Origin: Hirsutella rhossiliensis
Taxonomy: Eukaryota; Ascomycota; Sordariomycetes; Hypocreales; Ophiocordycipitaceae
NCBI RefSeq assembly: GCF_020360975.1
Contig: NW_025408670.1
Location: 3,286,001-3,350,000, forward strand
DNA: 64,000 bases
Direction: 5' to 3'
Within the stretch, counting starts at the first letter, position 1; the number at the start of each line of letters is the position of its first letter. A program made the position numbers and the translations under genes. This document shows, piece after piece, positions 15,180 through 25,619 of this stretch. Under the pieces are notes generated by a model. It was not told the origin of the DNA, ran no database searches, and was given only the letters and a program-made list of their open reading frames with translations.

Positions 15180-16840
15180 CTAGGCGTGCAGGGATTCGAG
15201 GAGGTAGATGAAGGCGAAGAGGAGAAAGGCCACGGCGCCTCCGACGGTTACTAGTTGACTGGTCAGCATTCACGGTGATGCGCTTCCGAGTGGCAGATAG
15301 ATGCCACCTACCGACTTTGAGGCTGACACGCCCAGCAATGGCCCGGCCTCCGACAACAGCCACTCCCGTGCAGACGGCGTGGCCGCACATGGCGCCAAGC
15401 GTCACCCACCAATAGTCCTGGCCGGCCGCCATGGCTATGGTTGCAATCTGGCTGCGGTCGCCCCATTCGCCCAGAAACGTCATGACAAACGTCTGCACCC
15501 ACGCGGGGCTCAGCAGCAGCGAACACAGATTGCTGATGCCGTGGACAAAGTTGGCAAGCGGTCTGGATCCGCGCGAGGGACTCCGCGACGGCGACTGCGA
15601 GGGCGACCGAGGAGGCGTCGGGAACCGACCCTTGGGCCGCCCACCCCTGCCCTTGAGCCCCATCTCCAGCGAGTGCGGCGAGATGCCATCGCGCGACTGA
15701 TGGCCATGCTCCTTTTCCTTTTCAGCAAGCTCTTGCTCGACTTCGTGCATCTCGGCCGACACGCCCTCGTCAGGGTCCATCTTCATACCCTCGCGCAGGA
15801 GCTTGGCGCCAAAGACGAGGAAGAGGACGGCAGCGAGCAGACTCGTCAGCCGCTTCGGAATCAGGGTCGGGACGGCGTGGCCGAGGACGGCGGACAAGAC
15901 GGTCATGACGAGGAGAGCCCCGTAGGCAGCCGAGAAGACGACGAGGCGGTCGTGCTTCATGGCCATGAGAGCAGCCACCAGAAACGTCTTGTCGCCAACC
16001 TCCGACACTAGAATCATGGTCAGGGATAAGACAAAGGAGTGAAGGGGTTGAATGAGGCCGTCGTCGTCCTTGTCTTGGCCTAGTTTGTGGCCCGTCCGTG
16101 TCGTGTCCACGCTGGGCTTGGACGGGGAGAGGTGGTCTTTGACGGCGGACTTGGGCAGAGGGTTCGATTTTTCGCCCGGGGCGTCCGGGAGGTTTGGTCT
16201 CTGCTCGTGCTTGCATGTTAGCGGCGGTGCGCCAGGGGGCATGGTGGCGACGTACGTCAAGACCCGTGTAGTCTGTTTTGTCCTGGTTCTTGTCCGAAGA
16301 TGGCTTCGACCTGGACTTGTCCTTGTCTGCTGTCCTTTCCTTGTCCTTGTCGTCGCCCGTCTGTATCTTTTGCTCCTCGCTGTGCGGCAGAGGAGGCTGC
16401 TCCTTGGGGGACTGTGGCTGGGTGAGAACCTTTTCGCCCGTCTGGCCCTCCTGGGCTTTGCGGGCATTTGCCTTTTCGCTGACACCGCCCTCCATGCCCG
16501 TGGTGCCTTGCTGGGGCCGCTCGCGGTTCTTGTCGAACATGACGCCGTCGTTTGACTCGGGAATCCTCTTGCCATCTACGACAGTCGGATCGTGGGGCCG
16601 CCCCTTGAGGGGGGGTAGCTCGTTGTTGTCCGAGTCGGTGGCGGTGCCGTCCGTCTCGACAAAGGGGCCGGAATGGGGCTTGCCATCCTTTCCGTCGATC
16701 GGGGCAGCCCTCGATGGCAGGTCGTGTCGAGGTTTGAGGGCGGCGGGAGAGCTGGGCAAGCCGTCGTTCGCGAGGCCGACGGCGAGCGAAGGGAGGAGCA
16801 GCAGGAGCGGGAGAGCCGAAGGCTTGGCACGGAGTTTCAT
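15180..16840 (-). CDS. GDT1: GDT1/UPF0016 family Golgi cation (Ca2+/Mn2+) transporter
   Basis: Three exons, 16256-16840, 15312-16200 and 15180-15250, encode 514 residues. Residues 1-24 are a signal peptide. A long hydrophilic, Lys-, Asp- and Pro-rich region extends to about residue 245, longer than in the yeast protein. Two copies of the family's hydrophobic repeat follow, each with the E-x-G-D-[KR]-[TS] signature: EVGDKT from residue 262 and EWGDRS from residue 440. A charged Ser-Pro/Arg repeat linker separates them. The last exon supplies the final membrane helix (GGAVAFLLFAFIYLLESLHA). In yeast and human TMEM165 the family exchanges Ca2+ and Mn2+ in the Golgi and supports glycosylation. 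Location here is inferred from the family. Confidence 0.94.
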
Positions 16841-18317
16841 GGTGACGAGCAATCGAGGCTGCGATGGCCCGGAAAACGATGGACTGGCAGAGCCAATGAC
16901 GAGGCCAGCGATCCAGTTGTTGTGCTGTCGGCCGCCGATGCTGCTGGCTGGGTTTTGGTGGTACGGTCACGGCCGCGGAGCAGAGGTCGGTCGATGGCGA
17001 GGCCGGCCAAGGGACCTCGTGGATTAGAGGTGAAGAGCAAAGGGGATGGGAGAAGAACCAGGGTCAAGGAGGGAAGAGAAGCGAAAGAAGGTCTGTGAGC
17101 GACGAGAAAGCAAAAGCCCTGAAGCAGGGAGGGAGAGAGTTGCGACACCCAGCAAAAGATGGCATGTACAGGCACTTGCTGGGGAGACGCGAAGGCGCCC
17201 ACTCGCGTGCAGGGAGGCGGCGTGAAACGGGTAGCGGTACATTGCCCGCGGATCCACCACAGGTATTCGTCACGGCCGAAGGATTGCCGGCTTGGGCATT
17301 ATGTAAGCATGGGCAAATTCTACAGCCGCAACTCTGGACAGGCACCGAACAAGTGCAGATTGGCTCGTAACCAGGATAAGCTTGAGTTCCACGCGTGTTT
17401 CCGTGGCTTGGCAGGGCAAAGTCTTGGAAATTACTTCGTACAGCACAGCAGAAGGCGTCTTTACCGGGATGAGAGATTCATCACGAGAGACGTTGTTGAT
17501 TACTAACGATGCTCTTTAGGAGCTTTCGCGCCCCGACTTAGTACGTACCGCTACATACGTTGCTCGACAGTATATGATTAGGTAATCTTCCGAGGCGACC
17601 AACTGCACTGCACCCCTTTTCTCTCCTTTTTACCCTTTGCAAGGGCTCGATATTCCGCCACTGTCGAAACTTCGCACCGATTGGCTGGCTTTTGGGCTCG
17701 TGCTGCTATATATAGATAGCCGTCCCCAAAATCCAAGGTAATTCACGCTCTCATTCATGCCTGCACTTTGACCAAGAGGACTGCACAAACTGCGTCATTC
17801 CCACATTGCCCGGCCTCTCGACCTCAACAGTGGAACGTTGGCGGCGGGCAGCAGAGCACGTCGACCGTTGTCAGCTGGAGGCGCGCCCCAACGAATCGAG
17901 CGTTATTGACGAGGTTGCTTTCCTTCATCAGCCAGAATCTCGGGAGCCTCCAACTCGTCAGGGCACAGCTTACTGGTGCCTCCGCATGGCCGCCTTGGGC
18001 CGGCCTTCAATGTCACTTGTGAGCTGGAAATTGCACACTTCGCGTGGTGCAGTGCTTACGATGGCGCTGTGCGGTCCGTTAACCGGCTGTTGAGTACCGA
18101 GCGTGACTAGATCCTCGTGAATTAGCGAGGACCGCCCTGAGTTCGGATCATGATGACTTCTAGTCCTGGCATCTCATATGAAAGCTGTGACAGTAGCTGA
18201 TGGTTGTCAAGCTTCCCAATACTGAGTATACTGAAGAGCATCGTTCAAGCTGCATTCGGAATACGTAGGCCGACTCAACAGCTTCCATATACATACCAAT
18301 ACATGCAGTCTGTCCTA
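16841..18317. other. Intergenic, GDT1 promoter side
   Basis: No supported gene was found. A TATATATAGATAG stretch lies near 17708-17720. Short open frames at 17768-18093 have no domain. Confidence 0.45.
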
Positions 18318-18621
18318 CTACAGTGTTTGAGAGCATGTGGAAGTCTCGGCAGCGGTGTAAGTGCAGTTCAAGGTGACCAGCACGACACCAGGCCGGACAG
18401 TAGCGAAGAACACGGCAGCATACTGCTCACAGTTGCCGGCCATGATTGCGATGCGGTCACCAGGCCGAACTCCGCTAGGTGCGTTGGCCAGTGTCAAGTT
18501 TTGCTGGTTAGAGCTCGCCGAGATGCAGTTCAACGAGGCCGGGCTCTGTTGGCCCGCGGAGACATCACATCTACCTGGTGGTTGGTGGTCCTGGTACTGT
18601 CACAAATGGCTCGGAGTCCAT
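18318..18621 (-). pseudogene. AMP-binding (acyl-CoA synthetase-like) N-terminal relic
   Basis: The minus-strand translation contains a block typical of the N-terminal domain of adenylate-forming enzymes: GVRPGDRIAIMAGNCEQYAA, then a segment matching the family's FFA.LRPGAVLV.LN..YT..E. An ATG at 18621 opens a short peptide (MDSEPFVTVPGPPTT) that resembles a start of these enzymes, but a stop lies between it and the main block. The frame ends at 18318, far before the P-loop-like and C-terminal domains of a family that is usually 500-600 residues long. Nothing further downstream continues it. I read it as a truncated gene remnant. Confidence 0.65.
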
Positions 18622-20744
18622 GAGAAATATGAATCTGCATAATCGAACAACAACCCCCAATGAAAGCAACCCGAAGCTTTTCCCATAAAATTAGAGGATT
18701 TCGGGTACTTGACAGGCCCCTCCTCTTATATGGAGACGGTCTTTAAGCCAGGAAAGTAACTTTCCCAGGGCATGAGGATAGTTGAGATCTGTTGGCAGGG
18801 GCCACTGGTAATACAAGCCACGACCCTTATACAAGCAGCCATTATCGCTTAGAATTACACACTTTGATACAAAGGAGTTATCTTACTTGAAGGATGCATG
18901 CGGCATAATATAGAGGCCAGAACCTAGTCCCCCCTACTGTATAGAGAATCTAGACCAATAAGGGGTATATATACACCTCTAAACACTGCCTTCATGTATT
19001 TCCAGCTAGAAAGATGTATATATTACTGTCTTCGCCTACGTGTGGCCCCTTGGCCCCCTCTCTACCTTTCATCGTGCTCCTGAAAAAATACATGTACAGG
19101 AAGAGAAACTAGATGACCACGCAGTATGTGAAAAGCATTGATGTTGGCTCACCCCACACGAGAAAGCGAGAAAGTGGCCCGCCGTCTAGTAATTTAAATT
19201 CAGAAGTTAGTCTTTCGTCAAGTCAACGAATTCCTTTATCGTGCAGCCAAGTCTATTAACGCATACCCGCCTCAAAAATCGCCATGCTATGTTTTGAATT
19301 GTAAACTGCTTCTGCACAAACATCCTCTTTCAAGTTATCATGTCCTGCAAGAGCTGTTCTTCTGGTGCGCTTCACGTGCTTTTTGAGCTGGCTTGTCTCC
19401 AGTCGTCCATCTCCGTTTAGCGAGTGTCGTGCTCTTATCTTTTCTCGTCGCTTGCCTCGTGAAACAGCGAAAGTAGCTCCATTGGTGAAAGGAGAGAACG
19501 TGTCGGCACGACAAGTGGCCCAGGGATCTTCCTATTCGACGAGGGAATTCTGGGCAAGGAAAAGGGGGCATCACCATCTCAAAAGGGCCCAAACGAAAAA
19601 ATGAGTAGCTTCTGTGTTAGCCTTGCGGCCTTTTCCTTGCCGTCCTAGGTCTTCAGCAAAGACTGGAGATGTACTGTAGAATTGTCAACGTCTTGCTTCT
19701 CCAGATCTCGGCTTGTATCCCAACTGAAAAATAAGTTAGTCTTGATCCTAAGATATGGACAGAAGTGGTCGCTTTCTTCCATGAATTTCAAGTAGAAACA
19801 ACGGGCCATAGTCAATCCGAGCCAAGCGAGCTTTCGCTACGGCTGGCTTGGCTGCTTCGAGTCAATGTCCGCCATTGGGGGCATTGGCATTGACCGGCTC
19901 CAGAGAGAAAGTCACACTATCTCCCTTTTCCTGTTTGATATGTCAATAGAGAAACTATACAGCGAATGCTCAAGCAGGACAGGAAGTCAAAGCTGTCCTG
20001 TCCACGGACCCACGACTCTCAACGTCCGGCTGGATGTGGCCAAACCGAAGCAGCAACTTTCACATGACGAGACGCAGGGGCAGAAGAAGAGGGGAGACCC
20101 GGATTCCATGCCGCCCAGTGCAGGCCGTGCGGCCTAGGCGGCCGCAGCTGAGGAGGCCTATCCGGCTGACGACCCGCCGATGCGAGGTCAGCAGCTTGTT
20201 CCTGATCAGTGAGTTCCCCCGGGCTTGAGGGACATTTTGTCCGGTTGTCGACGGGCCGCTTAACCGCGGCGACGATGCCCCGTGTATGATGCCGCACACG
20301 TCTACCGAATACGAAGTGCATATGTTCATGTACCCGCGGCTCGGACGGGGTTCAAGACTCACGGGAAAGCCGCATCGACATGGTCCTTCCCTCTTCCGGC
20401 AGAAGAACCGGATGGCAGACATTCATGACACATTATGGCACCATTTTACGAGAGACCGACCAGGTCGTCGCTACGTGGTATCCCGGGCCGCGTTTCTGTC
20501 CGCCGTTGCGAGGAGACGGGCTCTGCGGGCATGCTTACACGCACAGGTACACGCACATGCATTCATATATTTACAAGGCGGGAACCCGTGAAGCCACTCT
20601 TGAAGTAAACCAATCTGCGCACTTGTCTTCATTCTTCAAGACATTTGGTTTCGCTCCAAGCCTCCCTTAAGCCAAAGCCGCCCATTCCAACTCATCCGTG
20701 GCTCAGCCCCCATCGTCTAAGGAAAACAAAGCAAAAAAAAAAAC
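18622..20744. other. Intergenic
   Basis: No supported gene was found. The stretch at 18660-19330 is comparatively AT-rich and may be old repeat debris. A purine-rich AAAAAAAAAA tract directly precedes the next start codon. Confidence 0.4.
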
Positions 20745-21277
20745 ATGAAGACTTCATCATTCATCAGCAAGGCCATCGTCGCCGCCGCCATGGCACCCGG
20801 CTTCGTTCAGGCTGCCGACTATGTCCCCGTGCCACTGGAAGAGCCTCTCGAGTGGTCCGCCGGCAACCGCCTGTTCCCGGGCAATGTCATCGCAGGCTAC
20901 AACGCCGGCTACGAGGACTACAACAAGGATACGTGGGCCGAGCATGTCCTGCAGCAGTGCAAGACCTTTTCAGCTTGCGATTCCTCCCTTTCCTTTTCTG
21001 GTATGTTATTCTCTCCTGCCTATCTGGAGGCGGACAAGGGACGAGAAGACGAGGAAGAAGAAGAAGAATCCACTTAAGTCCAAAGGAAAGCACTGTCGAA
21101 CCTGAACTGACTCTGCCATCTCTTCATGTAGCCATCAATAGCGGCACGCCAAAGGACCGTTACTGGTTCGGTTACGTATTCCGGGGTGGTCCCACCACCC
21201 AGAGCGACTACAACAGGGTCGAGGGCGTGCAGGGTTCGGTTGCCTACACTATTGTCCGTGGGAACAAGGGTGACTGA
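20745..21277 (+). CDS. Small secreted protein
   Basis: Two exons, 20745-21000 and 21132-21277, joined by a GTATGT...TAG intron in phase, encode 133 residues. The N-terminus (MKTSSFISKAIVAAAMAPGF, cleavage expected after VQA) is a clear signal peptide. The mature part is about 110 residues with only two cysteines (QQCKTFSAC), several Tyr and Trp residues, and no membrane segment. It faintly resembles the short PAN/apple-like secreted proteins of fungi, but I cannot assign a family. Extracellular location is inferred. An effector or cell-wall role is possible but unsupported. Confidence 0.7.
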
Positions 21278-21935
21278 GGTATTGGGAAAGTTCAATGTAA
21301 CGGCAAGCACTCGAAAGGGCGGGCTTGGCGCGTGGGACGGACCGCGAGGTAGCAGCGTACATCGAATGCTTGCTTCCGCTTGTCAGCAGCCCATCGTGAC
21401 GCTTTGGTGCTGCACCCAGAGACGCGCACGAGGAGTAGGAATAACAGAGTGAAGGTAATTTGAACCATGGCGCGACGATGCTATCAACCAAGACATGCTT
21501 TTCGCAGGTGGTGGTTGTTTTTGGTGCAGGACTATTGCAGGACTTTTCCTTGCTACCATTCCGAACATGCTACGCCTACCATCCCTTGATATTGTATTGA
21601 GAGTAGTCCTAATCGCACAGCGGTAGGTTTCCCAAGCAAAAACAGTACCTTTCTTCAAGTTCGCCACGGAAATCGAAGTCAAGGCTCCAATGTAAGGGGG
21701 AAGACACGAGCCTCCCGGAGGATCCGCAGTCGATGAGAAGCATCATTGCCACACTACTCGACACAATAGTCGCTATATTTTGCGCGACCAGTTTTGCCTT
21801 GGGAGTGAAACTCACTTTCACCGTAAAGCTTCATTTGCATGTGTGAATACTGAATACCAGAGCCCTTAGAAATCTGGTATTCGTACAGCGGCGCCACTTG
21901 TCCGGAGATGTGGGGATGGGCGGAATTGCGGAGCC
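21278..21935. other. Intergenic up to the hAT insertion
   Basis: Nothing was recognised apart from the left copy of the 8-bp hAT target duplication at 21928-21935. Confidence 0.5.
21928..21935. repeat. hAT target site duplication, left copy
   Basis: GCGGAGCC, identical to 25259-25266 directly after the right terminus. Confidence 0.95.
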
Positions 21936-24900
21936 CAGAGTTGGAAATCGATCTTATAGATCGATTTTCGAGCCTGATCGATCGAATTTTATCGATCGTC
22001 ACCTTCAATCGATCGATATCGATCGATCGCTGTTTGATTCGAATCGATCGACGATCGAATCGATCAATACTAAAAATCATCCCTATCTAGGGTGATCTTG
22101 CCCATCAGTTGAAGAACTTGCCTCCAATTGTCCCCTTCAAGCAGACCAAGAGGAAGTGTCGGCTGATAGATGCCAGCTTTACTCCAGGAACGAAGACACT
22201 GCGCCATCGCCACAATATGGCGTCGTAGGCGAGATCTCAGTGGTGTTATCATCCTCCCACAGCTGCTAAAATCTCTTTCCGTTCCTGCTGAAGACGACGC
22301 GATGGTAAGGTAGTCAACAGCCATATAAGACAGCCGAGGAAACCGCGCAACACCAACGTCCTTCCACCAAGCGATTGGGTCCGTTTTGTATGCGATATTT
22401 TCCACCGGCGGCTCTGATAGGTACTGATCAAGCTCGTCCTGTTCTTGCAAGGCGGTTGACTGCTTTGGTCCTTTAATTTGCCGCCCTCGAGGCTCAGGGC
22501 AAGCCAATGATCGACTAAACGCCAATCGACGCTCAATATAGTCCAAGCCACTATTAGTCGTATCCGCTGAAACACCATCGCAGGATTGCCGATGAGCCAT
22601 GTTCTTGTACCTCTCTTTCCAGACTGTCGCTAAGCTTCTCGCATATGTTCTTTCCCACCCGACGTCTGACGAGACGGAGTTGGCTCCAAAGCCGTTCCAG
22701 AGCGCGCCACTTCTTGCAGGGGTGGAACACCACTGCCGCTACATATGCGGTTGAGGTCAGCTTGCTATAGTAGTCGTTCAGCTTCTTCCATCCGAGCTTG
22801 ATGTAAATCTTCAAAACCCTGCGAGTTCTTGCGTCCATGTCATTGAACAGGTGAACCTCTTTCATGGTCTGATCTTCGTTCTCTTCGATTATAACTCCCT
22901 GAACTGCTAGTTCGAGGTGGTCAGGAGCATCTCTACCACCGGGAAGTACTCATCGAACCCTCCTGACGTGGAGCGTTTACCAGCAATACCCTCGCCCTGG
23001 AGTTGCTTCGAGGCGATCTTGAATGGCTGAAGGATCTTCTGAACCGCAACAACGACCTTCCATTCTTCAAGGGAAAGTTGTTCTTTCAGTATCGCTGGTT
23101 TGTCCTGTTCTTTGCCGCCTTTGCCAAGCCATCGTTCCTCGATGATGGAAAACATCCTGTTCAAAGCCGTACGCTTCAGCAGAGCGCGTGAGGCCATCGC
23201 CTCATCGGATTGCCAGCGAGTGCAGACGTTTTGAACCCACGTAAGAATAGGTTCAGTAGGAGCGGTTTGCCGTTGAGCTTCGTAAAAGACCTCGAGAAGT
23301 TGACTGCTCGTTCGAAGAGCAATGCCAATATTGTGAAGTTTGCCAAATGGCCCAAACTTGCGGTACTTGTCCACTTCTTCGCCATTGATGATGTCGGGCA
23401 GTACGTCCTGATCCTGACTGCCTTCTGGGACTGTTTCAACCTCGAATCCTTCTTCCATGCTCGGCACACAGAAGTCGTCGTCGGTCGCCAGCTCATTGAT
23501 AGCGTCGGACAACTGGCGCTGCTCTTCCTCTTCAGCCACAAAGTCCTTATCGCCCCAATGAGCAAGCAACTCGTTGAAATTATCCCTTTTGCTGCCGTAC
23601 ATCATAGCCCTGACGGCCAGGTTCAGAAAATGAGGGCGCAGCGGATGCGACGCTCTTCCTGTCGAAATCGAACTCAGCGGCAAGCGCTTCCACAGCCGTA
23701 TCATTATTCGTAGCGTTGTCAAGCGTGTAGTACCCGATTCTGACGCCGGATAACAGTCAAGATTGTCAGCTAACGGACCCAAGAAGTGTTGACTGTGGTT
23801 CTATACCTGTCTTCAAGACCAAACGCGCATATTGTATCTGCAACTTCATCTGCAAGCGCTGCTCCAGTATGGCGTTTCGCGAGAGCCGGCAAAGCCAAGA
23901 GGATTCCCCATTGGTTCCAATCTTGGTCGATAAAGTGGGCGTTGATACCGAGGAATGATGTGTTTTGTCGGGAAGTCCAGCCATCAAAGGTAAAATGAAT
24001 CATACTTCTCGCTCTTTGAAGCAGCTCGCAAAGCGGACCAAGAGCGCGATTATACTCATCTAGTAGCAGATTCACAAGCGTTTTGCCAGTTGGTATCTGG
24101 CCTTCCTGGAGAGCCGGGTTGTTGTAGAGAAGGAGTCGTCTGAAGCGCTCAGAGTTTACGACATTAAAGGGGAGGTTATGATATGTAAGCCAGTCGAGCA
24201 GGAGCAGTTGATTCATCTTCGGATCGAATAACGTATGCAGATTGCTGAGAAGAGTCTGATCTCGAGGGTTCGTCGGATCGGCGCGAAGCATATCAAGCAG
24301 GTTCCGTTCTGCACCTCCACTCCCGGTAACTGAGCCTGCACGTTGTCTAGAAGGTGGCTGACAAGTTAGCGGGCATGATCGAACGACGTGGAGATGGGGT
24401 ACGGAGAGGTGGCACAAACCACGACTTTGTGCTCCTTCCTCAGATGTCGGACGACGCTTCCCAGTCGAAGCGATGAAGACGTAATGTGCTGTCTTCGGCC
24501 TGTCCCGGAGGAAGCATCTCTCGCAGATCCATACGATCTTGTGGGGCCGTGACCTGTTGTCCTTCATTCTGAATCCGAATTGCCACCACCACGTCCGTTC
24601 TCGAGAAGGGTCGTGGCAAATCGTGAAGCCGGGGAACCGCCCAAATTTATCAGTCGTCCAAGCTTCATAATCTGGAAACCCCATGGGTGCATATTTAGTT
24701 GATGCTGAACTGGTTGTCGGCTCGGAAGGCGGCGGCGTGGAGGAGGCGATCTCTATGTCCTCATCAAGCGCGTCCATGGTGGGAAACGTCCGTAAACAAT
24801 GTGGGCGAGGTCAAATCGAAGGGTGCGAGGCTGATAAGGTCGAATCTGTATGAAGTCTACTCGGACAGGCTGAGGCCCGAAATAATTCCTGGTTGCGACG

Positions 24901-25258
24901 CGTACTGATTCCGTTGAACGGGGAGGACTTGCAAACGCAAGAGACGGAGAGATCAATTTACTTTTGTCGACACGCGACGCGCGGCAACAAGATAGATATG
25001 ACTGGCTGCCTGGGACCCCCGGTCGTTTGCCAGGGTGTTTGGCAGACGCGTCGGGCGGCAGCATCGTCACGCATCCAACCTACGCAGCCTACCCTGGACA
25101 CCTTGTATGGACATGGCGAACGACGATCAAATCGATCGATTGGAGGTTGGATCGATACGATATCGATCGAGCAGGACTTCTAATCGATCGATCGAAATCG
25201 AAATCGATTCGATTAATCGATTCGATCAAATCGATTGTACGATCGATTTCCAAGCCTG
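21936..25258 (-). mobile_element. hAT DNA transposon, complete ends
   Basis: The 3.3-kb element is flanked by a perfect 8-bp target duplication, GCGGAGCC, at 21928-21935 and 25259-25266, the hallmark length for hAT. Its ends are inverted: CAGAGTTGGAAATCGATC on the left matches CAGGCTTGGAAATCGATC read inward from the right. About 140 bases inside each end are packed with GATC and ATCGAT motifs. The single transposase gene lies on the minus strand. Clean ends and an intact duplication indicate a fairly recent insertion. Confidence 0.95.
22070..24777 (-). pseudogene. hAT transposase, frame broken at about four places
   Basis: The reading starts at 24777 ([13 protein letters not shown]). An N-terminal zinc-finger-like part with WICERC comes first, then the hAT catalytic core (FTFDGWTS near 23985, DNATNND near 23730). 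The C-terminal dimerisation domain follows, with WWKDVG and FPRLS, then a SSAGTERDFS block (about 22290-22370). The frame ends at 22070. Two introns seem present, about 24366-24417 and 23740-23813. The frame shifts near 23655, 23634, 22920 and 22620. The first three are explained by one missing base in a homopolymer run, which may be sequencing error. The protein is otherwise of full length for the family and has no in-frame stop of other origin. Confidence 0.85.
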
Positions 25259-25266
25259 GCGGAGCC
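25259..25266. repeat. hAT target site duplication, right copy
   Basis: GCGGAGCC, identical to 21928-21935 directly before the left terminus. Confidence 0.95.
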
Positions 25267-25619
25267 GGGGCTCGCTCTCTTACTGCCGGTCCCCGAGGCG
25301 CCGTTATCCCCGCCAATGTACGTATCGTGCATTGGTTGCGTCACTTTGTTCGGTGACAACATCAGTCGCCCCTCACATTCCCGTCGACGTGCATCTCCGG
25401 CCAAGCCCAGGACGCTGCTTCTTCCAACATCGCTTGCCTGAGCCGTCCCTCAGCGTCTCCACCAGCTCCATTTCCATCTCACAGCTTCGTGCATCCGGCG
25501 CCCATTCCCCCGAGCTGTGGGCCCCCTCGTCCATCTCCTGCGGCCAAGACGCAGCGTCGTACATTTCTCCTACCCTCGCCCTTTATCGCCTCCGCACTGG
25601 GCTGCACGCCGTCCTTGGC

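Noticed and set aside
25035..25619. Upstream part of the first WD40-gene open frame reaching into the transposon
   Set aside because: The frame is open by chance through the ATCGAT-rich transposon end. The first ATG after the insertion, at 25620, is the likely start.
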